Assembly: GCA_963778525.1 (NCBI GenBank)
Contig: CAVZUJ010000001.1
Coordinates: 1,434,030-1,498,029 of the forward strand
Source of the DNA: Schlegelella_A sp963778525
Lineage (GTDB): Bacteria > Pseudomonadota > Gammaproteobacteria > Burkholderiales > Burkholderiaceae_C
DNA: 64,000 nt
Direction: 5' to 3'
Below, piece after piece: positions 62,035 through 64,000 of this stretch; position 1 is the first letter of the stretch; each line of letters begins with the position of its first letter. The position numbers and the translations under genes are program-made. The notes beneath the pieces were generated by a model. That model did no database searches. It saw only the letters and a list, made by a program, of their open reading frames with translations, and was not told where the DNA came from.

Positions 62035-62814
62035 CTACGACGGACCGCTGCGAATGTGCGAGACGCCGCCGTCGACCACCAGCGTCGCGCCACAGACGTA
62101 GTCGCCGGCGCGCGAGGCGAGGTAGATGGCGGCGCCGGCCATGTCTTCGTCGCGGCCGATGCGCTTCATCGGGATCCGTTTCGAGATCTCGTCGCCATGG
62201 TCGCGGGCAGCACGGTTCATGTCGGAGGCGAAGGCGCCGGGCGCGATGGCGCTGACCACGATCTGGTCTTGCGCCAGGCGCAGCGCCATGCGCCGCGTCA
62301 TGTGGATCAGGCCCGACTTGCTCGCCGCGTACGAATACGTCTCCAGCGGATTGACGGCGATGCCGTCGATCGAGGCGATGTTGATCACCTTGGCCGGCTG
62401 CGCGGCGCTGGCCGCCGCCTTCAGGAGGCCATGCATCGCCTGGGTGAGGAAGAACGGCGCCTTCAGGTTGAGGTCGACCACCTTGTCCCAGCCCTTCTCG
62501 GGAAAGGTCTCGAAGCTCTCGCCCCAGGCGGCGCCGGCGTTGTTGACGAGGATGTCGAGCTTGGTCTCGCGCGCGCCGTACGCGGCCACCAGCGCGTTCA
62601 CGCCGTCGAGGGTGGACACGTCGGCCGGCAGCGAGAAGCACGCGCCGAGAGCAGAGAGCTCCGTCGCGGTGGCATCGCAATCGGCGGCCTTGCGCGAGGA
62701 GATGTAGACCCGGGCGCCCTGCTTCAGGAAACCGGCTGCGATCATGCGGCCGATGCCGCGCGAGCCGCCGGTGATGAGGGCGGTGCGATGGGCAAGCGAA
62801 AACAGGTCGGTCAT
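62035..62814 (-). CDS. Short-chain dehydrogenase/reductase (SDR)
   Basis: NAD(P)-dependent oxidoreductase of the classical SDR type (259 aa). The nucleotide motif is TGGSRGIGRM, followed by NNAGAAWG, the catalytic Ser in INIASIDG and the YxxxK pair in YSYAASKSG. The end AGAAIYLASRAGDYVCGATLVVDGG is the usual C-terminus. An RSRKAA-type stretch after beta2 suggests NADPH. Likely substrates are 3-oxoacyl or steroid-like ketones; nothing narrows it. Confidence 0.92.
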   Translation of the reverse strand: MTDLFSLAHRTALITGGSRGIGRMIAAGFLKQGARVYISSRKAADCDATATELSALGACFSLPADVSTLDGVNALVAAYGARETKLDILVNNAGAAWGESFETFPEKGWDKVVDLNLKAPFFLTQAMHGLLKAAASAAQPAKVINIASIDGIAVNPLETYSYAASKSGLIHMTRRMALRLAQDQIVVSAIAPGAFASDMNRAARDHGDEISKRIPMKRIGRDEDMAGAAIYLASRAGDYVCGATLVVDGGVSHIRSGPS

Positions 62815-63029
62815 GCGCGTCTCCTCACGGCGCGATCGGTTCGCGCCAGCGACGATTGTGACGATGCCACGCATCGGGCACCGGTGGCGCTGCCGATTCG
62901 ATCGCGAGGTGCCGGCAACGGCGCCCTGCCGTGCGCTGTACCATGGGCGTGCCGCGACTCGTACGGCCGCCCCAGACGTATCGGCTGTCCTGCACGATTT
63001 CGCGCCCTGCAACAAACCGGGAGGATGTG

Positions 63030-63878
63030 ATGGCAAGAGAAGCGATGACAAAACGGGCGACCGGAATGGCCGGCGCCCTCGTGACGCTCGTGTTGGGACT
63101 CGCCTTCGCGGGCGCCCTCTCCGCCCAGACAACGACCACCACCAGCGTCGACGTTCACAATTTCGAGGTGATCGCCGTCGACGGCAATCGACTGGTCCTT
63201 CGCGACGAACGGGGCACCAACGAATACACGGTGCCGAACGATTTCCGCTTCACCGTCGACGGCAAGAAGATGGCCGCCTCGGAGCTGAAGGCGGGGATGA
63301 AGGGCACGGCGACCGTTACCACCACGACCAAGACGAGACCTGTCGTCATCACCGAGATTCGCCAGGGCGTCGTGGTGAAAACGGCGCCGACCTCGGTGAC
63401 CGTGCTCGATCACATGGATGGGGTGCGCAAGCGCTTCACGCAAGGTGAACTGAACGACCGGGGCGTGGAGATCTTCAAGGACGGCCGCCTGATCGACCTG
63501 TCCAAGCTGAACAAGGGCGACGAGATCACGGCGACGTTCGTGACACAACTTCCGCCGGAAGTGGTCACGGACAAGGAAGTCGACGCGACGCTGGCCTCGT
63601 CCTCTTCCTCGCCCTCCCCCTCGTCTTCGTCCTCGGCCACGGCGTCGGCCGACTCGGCTCCCGCGAACGCGACGCCGAGTCCCGCTCCCGCCAGCGAGGC
63701 GGCCTCGGCTGCAGAGGCGCCGCCTCCGCCCCCGGCGGCCGCAGCCTCAGCGCTTGCGCCCATGCCCGCCGAGTCGTCGGGCTCGAGTGCGACGTGGTAC
63801 GTGCTGATCCTTATCGTCATTGCCGCGGTGCTGTTCTTCGTTCTGCGCCGGCGCAAGGACGGGAATCCGCCGCGCTGA
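63030..63878 (+). CDS. Exported, membrane-anchored Ala/Ser/Pro-rich protein of unknown function
   Basis: 282-residue protein, not recognised. N-terminal signal MAREAMTKRATGMAGALVTL is followed by a two-repeat beta-rich domain (FEVIAVDGNRLVLRDERGTNEYTV; GVVVKTAPTSVTVLDHMDGVRKRF) with conserved G-D-x-I-T-A-T-F strands. A low-complexity Ser/Pro/Ala linker (about 185-255) leads to a single helix (WYVLILIVIAAVLFFVLRRRK) and a basic tail, so the folded domain faces the periplasm with its anchor at the C-terminus. Start ATG 63030 has a GGGAGGAT ribosome site. Confidence 0.75.
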   Translation: MAREAMTKRATGMAGALVTLVLGLAFAGALSAQTTTTTSVDVHNFEVIAVDGNRLVLRDERGTNEYTVPNDFRFTVDGKKMAASELKAGMKGTATVTTTTKTRPVVITEIRQGVVVKTAPTSVTVLDHMDGVRKRFTQGELNDRGVEIFKDGRLIDLSKLNKGDEITATFVTQLPPEVVTDKEVDATLASSSSSPSPSSSSSATASADSAPANATPSPAPASEAASAAEAPPPPPAAAASALAPMPAESSGSSATWYVLILIVIAAVLFFVLRRRKDGNPPR

Positions 63879-63886
63879 CACCGCGG

Positions 63887-63916
63887 ACCGGCGCGGCGCC
63901 CTCACGCCGCGCCGGT
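63887..63916. terminator. Strong GC-rich hairpin between converging genes
   Basis: Perfect twelve-base stem ACCGGCGCGGCG / CGCCGCGCCGGT with a six-base loop. There is no long T tract, so it may work as an mRNA end or a weak bidirectional terminator. Confidence 0.55.
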
Positions 63917-64000
63917 TTGCCATGAGAAGGCGACCGCGAAGAGCTCGGCAGCGCCGGCGAAGCCGGCTGCGAAAGGCGCGTCGACGCTACGGCAAAACCG
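63902..64000 (-). CDS. Possible 3' end of a minus-strand gene
   Basis: On the minus strand an open frame enters from the window edge and ends with TGA at 63904-63902 in the loop of the hairpin. The last residues (ELFAVAFSWQTGAA) look protein-like but no family can be named from about 32 codons. Confidence 0.25.
   Translation of the reverse strand, partial: RFCRSVDAPFAAGFAGAAELFAVAFSWQTGAA

Noticed and set aside
1..64000. CRISPR arrays, prophage genes, insertion sequences, tRNA or rRNA genes.
   Set aside because: Both strands were read and none of their hallmarks was found.

Overview
The window is high-GC DNA with strong G/C third positions and dense operons in which stop and start codons overlap (ATGA, GTGA). 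Gene content suggests a Gram-negative betaproteobacterium of the order Burkholderiales: a trimeric general porin, ubiquinone gene coq7, a full type II secretion operon, an erpA / rpsI-rplM block, and the GC-rich intergenic hairpin repeat common in Comamonadaceae-like genomes. No rRNA, tRNA, CRISPR array, prophage or insertion sequence was recognised. This assignment is inference from gene families.

Layout. 0-3.3 kb (minus): end of a dipeptide-type ABC transporter (binding protein, permease) and a frameshifted porin. 3.5-6.4 kb: coq7, a convergent OsmC-like gene, a candidate small RNA with its own promoter and terminator, and threonine dehydratase. 6.4-17.9 kb: type II secretion, with gspC divergent from gspG-H/I-J-K-L-M-N-D-E-F; gspH and gspI are one open frame. 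17.9-21.6 kb: 5'-nucleotidase, a YcxB-like membrane protein, a beta-propeller protein and a creatininase-family protein.

21.7-32 kb is the most unusual part. A TetR regulator leads a plus-strand operon for a split B12-dependent acyl-CoA mutase (small and large subunits) and a MeaB-type GTPase chaperone fused in frame to a PaaI-type thioesterase. Converging on it are a class III CoA-transferase, a crotonase-fold enzyme, a complete TRAP transporter and a class V aminotransferase. The mutase lacks residues that define the substrate pockets of the known acyl-CoA mutases, so its substrate cannot be assigned. A GntR regulator with two near-identical palindromes then leads a large FAD/Fe-S 2-hydroxyacid dehydrogenase.

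35.9-44.8 kb: a branched-chain-amino-acid-type ABC transporter (LivG, H, M, K, F) bracketed by two acyl-adenylate enzymes, probably coupling carboxylate uptake to CoA activation. 44.8-54.4 kb: housekeeping genes (dtd, cation efflux, tyrS, M23 peptidase, anmK, erpA, rpsI-rplM, GNAT, DUF2726, srkA). 54.5-60.2 kb: htpG (frameshifted), a HipA-like kinase with DUF3037 partner, a RES/Xre toxin-antitoxin pair and a cobalt-type nitrile hydratase. 60.4-64 kb: a TPR-diguanylate cyclase, an SDR and a membrane-anchored Ala/Ser/Pro-rich protein.

Seven loci (porin, beta-propeller, TRAP DctM, aminotransferase, GntR, FAD/Fe-S oxidase, htpG) are broken by one-base indels while their residues in all frames stay conserved. 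The pattern, worst at 31-35.6 kb, looks more like assembly or read error than gene decay.
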